A stretch of 64,000 bases of DNA from Lagopus muta (Eukaryota; Chordata; Aves; Galliformes; Phasianidae), in assembly GCF_023343835.1 (NCBI RefSeq), contig NC_064435.1, forward strand, positions 42,746,103-42,810,102, read 5' to 3'. The notes beneath the pieces are model-generated. The model had not been told where the DNA came from, did not search any database, and saw only the letters and a program-made list of their open reading frames with translations. Of the stretch, positions 34,096 through 45,218 are shown in pieces. Both the position numbers and the translations under genes were made by a program. Numbering within the stretch: the first letter of the stretch is position 1; each line of letters begins with the position of its first letter.

Positions 34096-36615
34096 GCAGC
34101 AAACGGACTGATCATCTTTATTATGCAACAAAGAAACAAATAGAAAATAAGATACTTTAATAGAAGAAAAAATAATAAAGGAAAAATTTAAACATAACGT
34201 AGCATATTTCAGCTATACACAATGCAACATGAACATATTATTTAATAGCAATGTCTTAGTAGAGGTTTTATGTTTCGAGTACAAGCATGGCTCATTACAA
34301 ATACACAACGTTTTATGCATGTTTGAGTTTCAGTAAGAAAGATCATGACCAGAAGCAGTGTGTTTAAACAGACTGCTTCATTTTCAAGAAATGCTTACCT
34401 AGTGAATGTGCTGGATGCACTCTCTTCATATTATAAGTTTAAAATATCAAAAGCAAGGCAGTGCCTACCAATACAGATATCACCATATGCAAATAAAGAG
34501 AATAAACACCGTGCAAGTTTCTTTTTTTTTTTTTTTTTTTTTAATATTGCATTGACACACATTTGTTGCTTTAACATATGCATTCAAGCCTCTCTGTTTA
34601 AATGCAAACAAAATGCTACTTCAGCAACCATGTATCAAGTGGCAACTAATTATTGCTATAGAAGAACTCGCTTCCCAGACTTTTAAAGTTGATGTAATTC
34701 TGTTTGCGATTTTCCAAGTGTGCTCAAGTAACAGAAATAACCAGTTCCAGTGTCCACGAGGTGTTCTGAATCTGTATTGGCTATAGGCAGTTAGTGCCAG
34801 ATTATATAAATAACTTACTGAATCTAAAGAAGTTAACCAAACTTTCACATAACTAATTAAATTAATTTGCAAATCTACACAGCAATAAAAAATACACACC
34901 ATGATCATTTTCTTGTAAAAAATTAAATCTTCAGTATCAGGCTACATTGAAATTCCTTTGCCCTGTTTTATAGTTGGCTTTGCAGAGGAACAAAGGGGAA
35001 GGAAAAAAAAAAAAAAAAGAAAAATCAAAATAAACTTTTCTCATTGCTTTCAGTGAAGTGCTCCAAAGCTTTATGTGGTCAAAAGAGCACAAAAACAGAC
35101 TGAGTGAGAATACTCAGACAGGATTTGGAGGTTGTACTTCTGCATAATGGTTATCGTTACATATAAATCACCAACTAGGCATAAGTAAAAAAAAAAATAG
35201 ACCAGGTGTGTACTTCACCACACATACAGTACGCATTAAGAACAGTTTGACGTTGGGTCATAGTCACGTAGCATGAAGGTTCAGTCCTCAAAGGTATACA
35301 TTCAGAAATGTCTCTGTCTAAATCCCCAAAAATGTCATCTGTGCAGATGACTTATTTTTTTTTTTTTTTATTTCCCCTTCCTCCTGTTAATATTAAAGAT
35401 CTGGAATTTCTTTTAAAAATGCATTTCCTATTTAAATTCAAAATTGGTGGTTTTCTCTTTTTTTTTTTTTTTTTTCCCCACCAATTTTAATGGCAGTCTT
35501 GCTGAGAACGTGGATATCAAGAATAACAGAATGTTAGTAATTAATTTACAGCAAGATTCTCCTCAACTGTTTTTTCAAGCCTTTGAATGCAGCAGATGTC
35601 CACATATTAAACAGCTTTACCAAAATAAACAAGTTCATTTCTGAGCACCAATTTGTCCGAAGCCAATAAATGCTCTACTTACACAGTCTGCTGTGAGAGA
35701 CAGCACAGACGGTGACTTAAATTCCTAAAACTACTGAAGTTTTTAAAAACCTCCAATGAAACAAAAAACTAGCTAGTCACATACTCACATACCAAGAAAG
35801 TACACCTCTTGCATGCCATCATGAATTGCTCAGAAAGTATGTACTGTTCCCTACTGTAGGGAACCTGCTTTGGCAGGGGGGTTGGACTCGATGATCTCTG
35901 GAGGTCCCTTCCAACCCCTACAATTCTGTGATTCTGTGATTCTATAGCAGGGGGGCTACCTTGACTGATAGTTAGGAGGATGGAGAAAACTCTCCATTCA
36001 GTTGTCTAATCAAGTGTCCTACTTCAGTTATGCTCAAAAAGGGGAAGAAAATAGATGCAATCATTCCCAGGCAATGGCACCATTCTTTCTTAGTGAAAGA
36101 AACCTCTGCATTGCTAATCTATACAAAACAAGTATTTTGATTTCTTACACTGGCACTGTTTTCATTTACATAGTAATGGCAAGGAACAAATCACAACATC
36201 AAATAAAACTTTGTCCTCAGGCAGGAGGACAACACAAATTGTTAACCTGCAGCTATCTTAGAGACAAAAGATGAACTTAAATTCAACAGTGCAACAGAGC
36301 ATCTTTGCATCTCTAAAAATGCTGTTTTCAAAGTTGTTATTGGTCAATCAGAATATCCAGCATTAGTAAAAGAAACTGTGATTAAGAGTAGTAGAAGTTA
36401 GAAACAATGAAGACAAAGTTGTTCCAGGAAGGTCTCTGATTCCAAGAGCCTGATCTTATTAAAAATATCAAGTTTGAGTTTCAGTAAAACCATATATAAA
36501 AAGTTCTTATCAACATGGAAAAAATTAAGCCATTTGTTATTAATACAGGTTTCAGATTACCAACAAATCATGTAATTTTTCCTCTAGGATAACCAGTAAG
36601 ACAGAAATCCATTCT
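34096..36615 (-). other. Candidate RNF138 3' untranslated region and polyadenylation zone
   Basis: Follows the RNF138 stop codon. Several AATAAA signals occur on the minus strand, for example at about 35370 and at 34117-34122. The latter, in an AT-rich context, would give a 3' UTR of about 2.5 kb. Which signal is used cannot be decided from sequence. A CR1 fragment lies inside (35850-35946). Confidence 0.35.
35850..35946 (+). mobile_element. CR1 LINE 3' end, well preserved
   Basis: CCTGCTTTGGCAGGGGGGTT, GGACTCGATGATCTCTGGAG, GTCCCTTCCAACCC and an ATTCTGTGATTCTGTGATTC tail: close to the CR1-F consensus, so a young insertion. It is antisense to RNF138. Confidence 0.93.
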
Positions 36616-36684
36616 TTAAAAGTTCACATGACAGGATTCTTGAACTGCATTTCGGTACTGGGCTTCTTCATCAAGCTGATAATT
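36616..36684 (-). CDS. RNF138: RNF138 coding exon 7 with stop codon
   Basis: 69 bases after TTTGTTTAG. Encodes NYQLDEEAQYRNAVQESCHV, N, F and TAA (36616-36618). Contains the ubiquitin-interacting motif. Confidence 0.95.
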   Translation of the reverse strand, partial: NYQLDEEAQYRNAVQESCHVNF

Positions 36685-39600
36685 CTAAACAAAATGAAAA
36701 TGTCATTAAAATAGTCAAATAATCAAGTACCACAATCTCTAGTTCAATAACTCATTTTCCCCACTTCAGGCTCTTTATTTCTCTAAGTATTTGCTTTGTT
36801 TATGTTGCACGGTATCCTTTTTTTAACCAAGAACCAGGAGACAGAACTCAGATGAGCAGGATAAGCTCATTGAGCAGAAGGGCCCACCTACTCTTCCTGG
36901 CTGAGTTACATTGCAGAACAGTCAGCTCAGGAAAGCTGACTGCATCACACAACTCTTCTACCTGGGCTCCCAACTAGCCATAACCTTTTCCATTAATAGA
37001 CATAAAACCTTATCCCCAGACTACAGTAATCATAGATTGTATCACATGTATTGCAAAAGATGTGTGGGTAATCCTGCTTCTTTTGAAGAGATGTATTCTA
37101 AGATGTTACTATATCACTGTAAGTGAATTACAGAGTAATACATCTCTTTGGTACAACTCTGGCAGGTTTCCCAAATCATTATTCCAATCAGTAGGTCTGC
37201 ATCCTCAAGCACTCAAGATGCACTCAAGCTCAACATCTCAATTCCCTGTGTCAATCTCTTCCATGCCTTCATCACAGATGACTCACCACAAAGTACATAC
37301 TGAATCTTTGCCTTCCTTAACCTGTGAGGCTGCCTATGTCTCAAATACTATGTTCCTTCTATACGAGGCTAACAAAGCATATCCTGAACTTTGTTAACAC
37401 TCTTGAAACTACAGAATGAACTCTCCAAAATCTCTAAGCTCATGTGTAGGACTCAACTGGTTGGCTTCAGTTACGATCCACCCAGTGACTACATATGGGT
37501 ATGCACCTTTTAATCCACTCAATGTCCATTTAATCAAAATAAGCCCATAAGAATACCAACTCTACACCTCTTTTTTACGTTGCAGCCCCTTTCACAACAC
37601 ATTGAAAGAGAGGCTGTAGCAGCCTACCAGCTCTTCAAGCTGAACTTTGAGTCTTGAAAACTATGGTTTAAACTCTGGTGCCACATTAGGTAAAAAAAAT
37701 GTCAAATAAAACAGAGTATCACCCATTATATTATTCCTTCTCCTGAGGAAAATGAACTGTTACAGGAAAAAAAAAAAAAATGTTCAGCTTGAGAATGCTT
37801 AAGTTAACAGCTTGGAGTTGTGCTTATTTAACTGCTGGCAACATCTACTCCTGGCAACGTTTCATGTTGATAGCAGGAAGTTAAGAACACTACTTCCAGC
37901 TTCTGTCCAGAGCAGAAACAAAGTGCATAACCAATTTTCTTTTTTTAGCATTTGCATTTCTAATAAAAAAATTACCATTTACTCCCCTGCTTAACAAAGA
38001 AGGAAAAGCTTACCACAAATTCTCCATAGTCAAACTGGTGTCTTAGATTTAGATGGCTAACAAGATTTCTGGTAACCTGGCTAGAATCTGCCCAAGGGAG
38101 AGATACACAAATAGGACAGATCTGAATTTGGGGGAAAAAAAAAAAAAACACAACAAAGAAATTTTTAAAAAGCTACTGGTAATAATACAGAATGCATTAA
38201 AAACACGTTCTACAGGAATAACCAGTCTAAAGTAGAACTACGTCTTACTACAGTTACACAGAAATATAGCTTTAGATATTCTTTATCTCAGGGGAGTAAT
38301 ATTCAAGATTACATTACAGCTTTCCAAGTTTGTTAGTGCTTGTCTAAGGAGTGGAGGACTATCACACTTCTGTCTGCCACTCTATTAATTCCTGTTGTAT
38401 AAAATTTGGAAAAGAAAGTAATTGCTACATCTGACACTGTTTACAAGGATTTTCATGCACCTGAGATGATCAAGCTAGCGTAAAGAAAACTCATCCTCTA
38501 CAGATGAAAAGAATAGAAAACCAAACAGATTTTTCTCGTCTTCTTCCATTGATTACCTTAAGGTTACTTTCTAACTGTATGTTTCAAATAAAACAACAGT
38601 TATGTTACAAATGGAATCCTATAAAAACATAACTCAGTTACTAAATGAAGAAGAGGAGTGCATGTCAAGCATAAAAGCTGAGTTTGTTTCAAATTGAGCT
38701 AAATGAGGCAGCTGCGTGAGAAATGCCCTAAAACCCATCAGGTGCCGGACAAGAAGCATTTTCAAATGAAAGCCATTCCTCTATTTATATGCAGTGCTTT
38801 AAGTATTATGACTTTCTCAGATCACAGTGGTCTATTACGATACAGAATAGATGCTGCAGACTTAAAATCCCTCATATAATCAGAATGAAAATAGAAAGAA
38901 TTATATACAAGTAAAAACTTATTTAAAAAAAAAAAAATAACTACTTACTACAGGAACTATCTGATAAAGATGCCTATTATTACAGTGATCCAGCAAGCGT
39001 TGTCTGGTAAAATTGGCTTCCTGACACAAGGGGCATTTGAAAGTTGGATGTCCACTGTAAGCAGAAATACACAGTGTTAAACAAAGGAAAAAAGAAAATA
39101 AATAAAGACAAAAGTTTTGGAAGTAGTATTACAGAAAGCCTAATTCGTCTGTCAGCTTGTCATTACTTTCCCATATTTTGATAACAACAAAAAAGACCAC
39201 TTTTATTGATTTAATAGCAGACCTAACAGAGCATCTATCATCACTACTTCTAAATATTTATTGCAATTTTATTGTCTGTATGTCTAAATGCATCCTACTG
39301 AGACGTGAACTTCACAAAATATTTTTTATCCAATTGCAACTGCATCTTGCTCTTACTTGCTGGTAATACTTCTGCGTTCAAATCTTTCAAGAAAGTAGTG
39401 AAAAATCCTAATGTATGGATGCAAACAAAGAAGAAACTAAATACTTTTTAAAAACATAATCTGTTGCAGTTTTGCTTGTTTTAGATAGCATAAGCTTACG
39501 CTATAGTTAGATTAATAATAACTATAGGAAAATAAGCAGCTTACCTTGTATTTCCTTGGCGCATTTGATTAGTAGCCATCTCTCCATTAGCTGATACTGC

Positions 39601-42600
39601 ATCATTCCTGCTACTTTATTTGAAGGAGAAAAAAAAAGAGAAAAAAAAAAAGAAAACTGGTGTTATTGTACTTCACTATCAAAAGTTCTTAAAATTCATT
39701 AATACCAGAAAATATGAATTTCAAGACGAAACATATTACACTAATATTCTGCTATGGTGTAGTCACTAATTAATCACATAACAATATTCAGGTGTTTCAG
39801 TTAAACACTGCTGCAACTAGTTCTGGTAGCAGTTGGAATGAACTTCTGCAATATACTGATGGGCTGAAAACTGCATAGAAGTTCAGCCTGCTAAAAACAG
39901 ACTGTCAACACAGTGCATAAAGCACAATCTATATATAATAAAAGGTCAATGAAAACAGTATATAAAAAAGGTCTTGAAAAATAAACCAAAAGCAAACAAA
40001 CAAAAATAATAACCCCACACCCAAGCCAAAACACATCAGTAAGAAGGTATGAGGAAGAAAGTTCTTCAGTTTTACTGTCTGAAAGCAAATTGGTAAATGG
40101 TATCTGAATTATGGTGTGTAATATGCTGAAGGTTCCTTATACTTTTCATAAAGGATCAGCTTTAAGCAAAGTCAATCTGAAAACAGAAGCTTACACAATA
40201 ATGTTTTGAAACAGGATAACCACTAAAACAGAGCTGGGAAAGGAGAGAGAGGAACAAAAGGAGAAGGGAACTTCCTTGGGGCAAGATATTATGAGATCTG
40301 CTACAAAGCAAGCTGCTCAAGTGCTGTCAAAGCAAAGCAAGTAAGCTGGAAATATTATACCATTTCTAGAAGAGACCCTTAGAAGACATTCCAAACCATC
40401 ATGTAGAAAGGCTTTCTTCTGCTTGCTGAATAAAGAAAAATATCTGGAAAAACTGACATTTTTTTAAGCCTAAGAACACAGGCAATAATTATTATAGAAG
40501 AAAACATGTCCTGGAAAAACAAACAAACAAACAAACCACCACCACCAAAAACAAACAAATAAAACAATTTCTGCTAGGAGAAAGAAATGCATTGTTACAC
40601 AGAAATCACCATGATTACCTGTTCCCTGTTGAATCCTGGGTAATCTGTAATTTTGGAATAACAGAAGGAACACCGTATTCATCCTGATACTTCTTACACG
40701 TTTTATAATGCTGTCTCATCCACGAAAACCTAACCTGTAAATGAAATGCCAAATTACTGAAATTATACTAAATAATCCAAGGATAGAAGGAAAATAATTC
40801 TGCAAACAGAAAGTAACGTGTGCAGGGATTATTTAGGCGTCACACGCAACAGAAAAACTAACTTTTGTCTCTCCTCTCAGGATGAATGCCTTCTTCCCAA
40901 AGATAAGATCTTCTCTGTCACCCTACGAGACTGGGGAGCATTCCCACCCCCCACACCCTTAGCAGCCGGACAACTTTGAGAGCTCTTAGCTGTGAAACCT
41001 GCCTGTAAACTCCATTTGATTGAAACAAAGTTGCAGGACCTTCAAACTCTCACGCTGAAGATCAATCACTGAGGAGCTACCACAGAGACGGGCCATGAGG
41101 ATGGGATAATGCACAACTGCTCCTTCATCCTTCTCTAGTCCACTCCTATTTTGTGCAGAGCAAAATTGTTTTATATTGTGTTCTGATAATATATAATTTT
41201 TCTATTTGAGGAAAAAAGGAAAAAAAAAAGAGGGGAATGAACACCAGCTTAAGGATGCCTATCTAACATACATGCAAGGTAAGACGGTGATGAGTTGCCT
41301 GCATTTTGTCGGAATTTGAATGTTCTGGACAAGGCCCATATCAGAACTTCAGGTTCAGTAGCACTGTCAGAAGTGCTACAGATTTAGAAGCTAAATAAAA
41401 CAACAGCATGAGTCTGGGCCTAGAGTTCATCCAGGAATCTGCTCGGTTCTCCCTTTTGATTTATCAACTTGTTAGTGTTTCTTTCTCCCAGCTTTTACAT
41501 AACAATGTATCCTTAGGAACAAGGCAAGAAGCTCCTCTTTCCAAACTGTCAGACCGACGCTCTAAGTGATACCAAGCTGACAGGAAGGCTACCTGGGCTG
41601 GTAAATTAAATATGTGGCTAAAATCTGGGATCCATTCATATTAGAAGATAGATTACTCTAGAGCTCAATGGAGTCAGAATTTCACTCAATGTTCTGAAAA
41701 TAATATCTGCTTTACAAAGGCATAGTAAACAGCCTGATTTAATACAGGGCAGGGAGAAACTTCATGTGAACATAGATACACATAGAGCAACCAACTCATG
41801 TTTGTCATCCTAAAATTAAATTTTAATAAATTTATATAAATAAAATAATAAGAGTGGCTGTGATTGCTTTTACTTCCACAGTGAAAGTTTCTGAGGTTTT
41901 CCCTATATCTCCAGCTTTCACTTTCAGTAAGCTAACTCACTCGTAACAGTTTTATAGCTGTATGCAGTTTTCTCATTGTTGTGGGGAAAACTGGCACTCC
42001 ACTCAGTCATGTAGAGAATTCAAGGTCCTCTTCTACATCAAGCACACCCAACTGATAACTGATGGCAGGCACTGTGCACCTGCTACATGCATAAGCCATA
42101 CAAAGAAAAAACACTATAGGCTATGTTAGCTCCAATACATGAATGGCACACAGCAGAAGCATCTGGTTAAAACTAAGAAAATTATTATTCCATTTCTGTA
42201 AAGTTTTACTCTACCTGCTTCTCACAGCATCTACAGCCCCCGGAAGCTTTCTTCATACTGTTTTCGACATCTAGAGCCCTTTTGGGATATGATCTTTCTT
42301 TTTTAGTCACACTCCCCCGGCAGAGAGGACAATGAGTTCCACTTTCCCGCATAGCTGTCAAGAAGCACTTCCTGCAAAATCTGAATTAAAAAGTTACCAA
42401 GCAGATTAGTAAAGTGAAGAAAATTCGATACTTTGTCCCTGAAAAGGGATGAGTGATGAACACCTGAAAAGGAGGTTTAACCCCCAACTAAACAGAAAAT
42501 CTTTACAAGATAAACATCAGGAAAGTGAAATAACAGCTTAAAAAGAAGTATATGGAAATTAGGGGAATTTTTGGTAAAAACTGACTATTTTCTGTCTACT

Positions 42601-43378
42601 ATTCCTGAGCCGGACACTAGATTGATCATTAATGAGATATTAAATGGTGCAGTAGACACGTGGTGCTGGAAATCTTATCAGAGTAACTTCTGTTTATTGT
42701 CCTTCAGTGGAGCCAAAAATACTGCAAAGCTGCATTCCTGCCGTTTTCCCGAAGACTTCACTTCATTAGCTTTCCCGGATCTGCTCTGGCCTCTTTTCCT
42801 CGAAGCAATGTATCAATCACCCAAGCTATTTTGCATTTCTACCAGCCAGCACTTGGCGATTACACGTTCCTAAAAGCATGCCCAGCTTTCCACTACGAAC
42901 GCAGGAACTGCAGGAGACAACTCCGCTACGATCGCTTTGAAAACGAGTAGGAAGCTATAAATAAAGCTAAAAATGCAATTTCAGTCATGTTTGGAAGTTG
43001 CTTCCAACTGCAGCACAGCCCGACGCTGGAGAGACGCGGGGGGCTCGTTCCGGGGCGTGCCTCTGCTCACGGACGGCCCCGCTCGCTACAAAAGAAACAG
43101 GCGAGGAAAGAGGTGGGCCGGCCGGCGGAGGCTGCGCTGCGTCCCATCCCCGGCCCCGCACCTGCAAACCGACCGGGGGAGAAGGCAGAGAAATAAATAA
43201 AGGCAGGAAGGCGGAGAAGGTGAGGCGAGCGCTTCGGTAGGAAGGAGGGGGGCGGGAGGAGGGATACCCACACGTGCTGGCAGTTCATAGTCCTCACGGG
43301 CGTTTTGAACACCTCCTGGCAGATGGGACAGTAAAAGTCGTCCTCGCTGAAGCGCGCGGCGGCGGCTTCCTCAGCCAT
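36616..43378 (-). CDS. RNF138: RNF138, RING-type E3 ubiquitin ligase (complete, 7 coding exons, 245 aa)
   Basis: E3 ligase of the RNF125/RNF138/RNF114/RNF166 family. In mammals it is recruited to DNA double-strand breaks through its zinc fingers and ubiquitinates Ku80 and CtIP to promote end resection. Seven exons join in frame to 245 residues, the same length as the human protein. RING ligands: C17, C20, C33, H35, C38, C41, C53, C56. C2HC finger: C85, C88, H100, C104. C2H2-like fingers: CPLC at 159-162 with H175/H180, and CPIC at 189-192 with H210/H215. C-terminal ubiquitin-interacting motif about 227-241 (EE...A...S). The start codon sits in a strong GCCATGG context inside a CpG island. All structural residues are intact. 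Confidence 0.98.
36685..38013 (-). other. RNF138 intron 6
   Basis: No repeat or RNA gene recognised beyond short A-runs. Confidence 0.8.
38014..38121 (-). CDS. RNF138: RNF138 coding exon 6
   Basis: 108 bases between AATTCAG and GTAAGC. Encodes ICPICVSLPWADSSQVTRNL then VSHLNLRHQFDYGEFV, the second C2H2-like finger. Confidence 0.97.
38122..38948 (-). other. RNF138 intron 5
   Basis: AT-rich, nothing recognised. Confidence 0.8.
38949..39054 (-). CDS. RNF138: RNF138 coding exon 5
   Basis: 106 bases between CTTACAG and GTAAGT. Encodes GHPTFKCPLCQEANFTRQRL and LDHCNNRHLYQIVPV, the first C2H2-like finger. Confidence 0.97.
39055..39544 (-). other. RNF138 intron 4
   Basis: AT-rich, nothing recognised. 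Confidence 0.8.
39545..39610 (-). CDS. RNF138: RNF138 coding exon 4
   Basis: 66 bases after a long pyrimidine tract and AAAGTAG acceptor, with donor GTAAGC. Encodes a polar, low-conservation linker (RNDAVSANGEMATNQMRQGN) between the C2HC finger and the C2H2-like fingers. Confidence 0.9.
39611..40618 (-). other. RNF138 intron 3
   Basis: Holds a CAAA-type simple repeat at about 40519-40562 and, next to exon 4, a long pyrimidine tract on the minus strand. Confidence 0.8.
40619..40734 (-). CDS. RNF138: RNF138 coding exon 3
   Basis: 116 bases between TTACAG and GTAATC. Encodes VRFSWMRQHYKTCKKYQDEY and onward, completing the C2HC finger. Ends in the middle of the S130 codon. Confidence 0.97.
40735..42214 (-). 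other. RNF138 intron 2
   Basis: Mostly AT-rich. A more GC-balanced block at about 40860-41160 could be an unrecognised old repeat; its family was not identified. Confidence 0.7.
42215..42380 (-). CDS. RNF138: RNF138 coding exon 2
   Basis: 166 bases between TTAATTCAG and GTAGAG. Residues 37-91: FCRKCFLTAMRESGTHCPLC completes the RING. Ends with the first cysteines of the C2HC finger (CRCCEKQ). Confidence 0.97.
42381..43271 (-). other. RNF138 intron 1
   Basis: The 3' half is AT-rich; the exon 1 side (from about 43010) belongs to the CpG island. Confidence 0.8.
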
Positions 43379-44190
43379 GGCAACACGTCGGGGTCGGTCT
43401 GTGCGGAGCGGGGATGAGACGCCAGTCCTACCCGGCCAGCTCCGCTCCGCTCCCGCGGGGCCGGGCCGAAGGACTGCAGGAAGATGGCGGGGGCACCTGG
43501 CGCCAGGTGGGCGCCGGGTGCGGCGACGGCGGGGGGAGGGGAGAGGACGGGAGGGGAGGGGAAGGGGCCCGGGCCTGCGCGCCGCCCGCCCCGCCCCTCC
43601 GGCGCCGGCCCGGGGAGCGCCGCCGCCGCCGTCCGTTCCCTCCCGCCGTCCGGCCCTGCTGTTACCTGCCCCAGCCCGCGGACGGAGATCGGCGGATTCA
43701 ACCGCCGCTGCGGACCGCCGCCGAACAGCGCCCAGGCCCCGCCGCCGCCGTCACCCGGGGGCCAGGGGCGGGCCCGGGGCGGGCCGGTGTTTCCATGGCG
43801 ATCGCCTCCCGGCCCGGCGGGACTATTACGATACTGCGGGGCGGCCTCGCCCCGCCCTGCCCGGCGCCACCGCCTCCTTTCTCTCTCCCTTGTCCCGCGG
43901 GCGTACCCGCGGCGGAGGGACGCGGCGAGCCGAGCGTCTCTTCCCTTTTCCCTTCTTCCGGTGGCGGTACGGCGTTGGGTTTCGGGCCGTAGCGGCCCCG
44001 AGATGCGGCTCCGCCCCGATTGGCGCCGGCCGACCAAGGGGAGCTTCGTCCCGCCGAGCCCGGCCGCGAGCGGGCGCCGCTGGTCGGAGGCCGCGACCTC
44101 TGTGGCGGCGTGTGGGAGAGCTCAGCTGTGAGCCTGGTCCTGTGGCAGCGCGCTGCGCCCGCACCTAATCCTGCTCTGCTGTTAAAGCTT
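43010..44190. promoter_or_regulatory. CpG island promoter of RNF138
   Basis: About 1.2 kb of very GC- and CpG-rich sequence in an otherwise AT-rich window, covering exon 1 and its upstream side. No TATA box stands out, as expected for a housekeeping promoter. GC-box-like GGGGCGGG/CCCCGCCC runs are frequent. Long open frames on both strands here are a by-product of base composition. Divergent transcription on the plus strand is possible but not shown. Confidence 0.9.
43272..43378 (-). CDS. RNF138: RNF138 coding exon 1
   Basis: 107 bases: residues 1-35 plus two bases of V36. Begins MAEEAAAARFSEDDFYCPIC and ends CQH. Donor GTGGGT. Encodes the first half of the RING. Confidence 0.96.
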
Positions 44191-44791
44191 CTCGGCTCCC
44201 AAAGTTTCTAGAGTTAAGAGAATCCGTATCTGGGAAAGGTCTTGACGTCCAGATGTCCGCTTGGGGCCCTGCGGGTGCTGCTGGCGATCCTGCCCTACTG
44301 TATGTCCCTGTCCCCCGTCATCGTGCCCATGTCGAGTATGCTGCAAATGCAGATGTGGAGAAACGCCACGAAATGCTGGTCCCCAAAGTGGCTAGGGGAA
44401 GTGCTACAGGTTAGCAAGTGGATGTAGTACAGGCTCTCGGAGAGTACAAGTCCATGGCTAACCCAGCTGAGCCATTGGCACCTTTCATTCAAGTAGCAGT
44501 AGCAGGCAGACAGTCTGACTTTTGCGGACAGTATGAAATCAGAGGAAAGTGTTTGCAAGTGCCTTCTGCATGAATGGTGACGACGTTTCTGCACTCTTCT
44601 TGATGATAAAGTAGCGGTTCAAACATGGGGGTATTCACAAAGCATTAAACACACTTAAGATACATTGTAACATTCAGAAGCTTTGATTATTAACTAGGTG
44701 AATGTTTTCTGCTACCCTTTCTAGCACTAATAAATTTAGCAGTTCATGTTGGGAAACTTAAGTTGCGTATACAGTACAGAAGGAACATAAA
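44191..44791. other. Upstream flank of RNF138
   Basis: Transition from the CpG island to AT-rich DNA. Nothing recognised. Confidence 0.65.
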
Positions 44792-45218
44792 CCTGCTGGA
44801 GGAGGAGGGCCAGACACACGATCCAGGGGGTGGAACACCTCTCCTGTGAGGACAGGCTGAGAGAGCTGGGGCTGTTCAACCTGGAGAAGAGAAGGCTCCA
44901 GGGAGACCTCATAGCCTTCTAAAAGGGGACTATAAAAAGGAAGGGAACAGACTTGTTAGCAAAGTCTGTTGTGATAAGGTTTCAAACTAAAACAGGAGAT
45001 TTAGACGGGTTATAAGGGAAAGGTGTTTTACAATAAGAATAGTGAAAAACTGGTACAAGTTACCCAGACAGGTGGATGCCCCATCCCTGGAGACATTCAA
45101 AGTCAGGCTGGACAGAGCGCTGAGCAACCTGTTCTAGCTGTTGGTGTACCTGTCCATTGCAGGGGAGTTGGGCTTGGTGATCTTTAGGGTCCTTTCCAAC
45201 TCAGATTATTCTATGGTG
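44792..45218 (+). mobile_element. CR1 LINE fragment (3' end)
   Basis: GGGTGGAACACCTCTCCTGT, GAGAGCTGGGGCTGTTCAAC, TGCCCCATCCCTGGAGACAT and GGGTCCTTTCCAACTCAGAT, ending ATTCTATGG. A typical moderately diverged CR1 3' region. Confidence 0.92.

Noticed and set aside
43377-44168. Long open frames (up to 263 codons) on the plus strand across the CpG island
   Set aside because: They are rich in R, G, A and P in every frame, as expected for GC-rich DNA lacking stop codons. They overlap RNF138 exon 1 and its promoter and show no domain.
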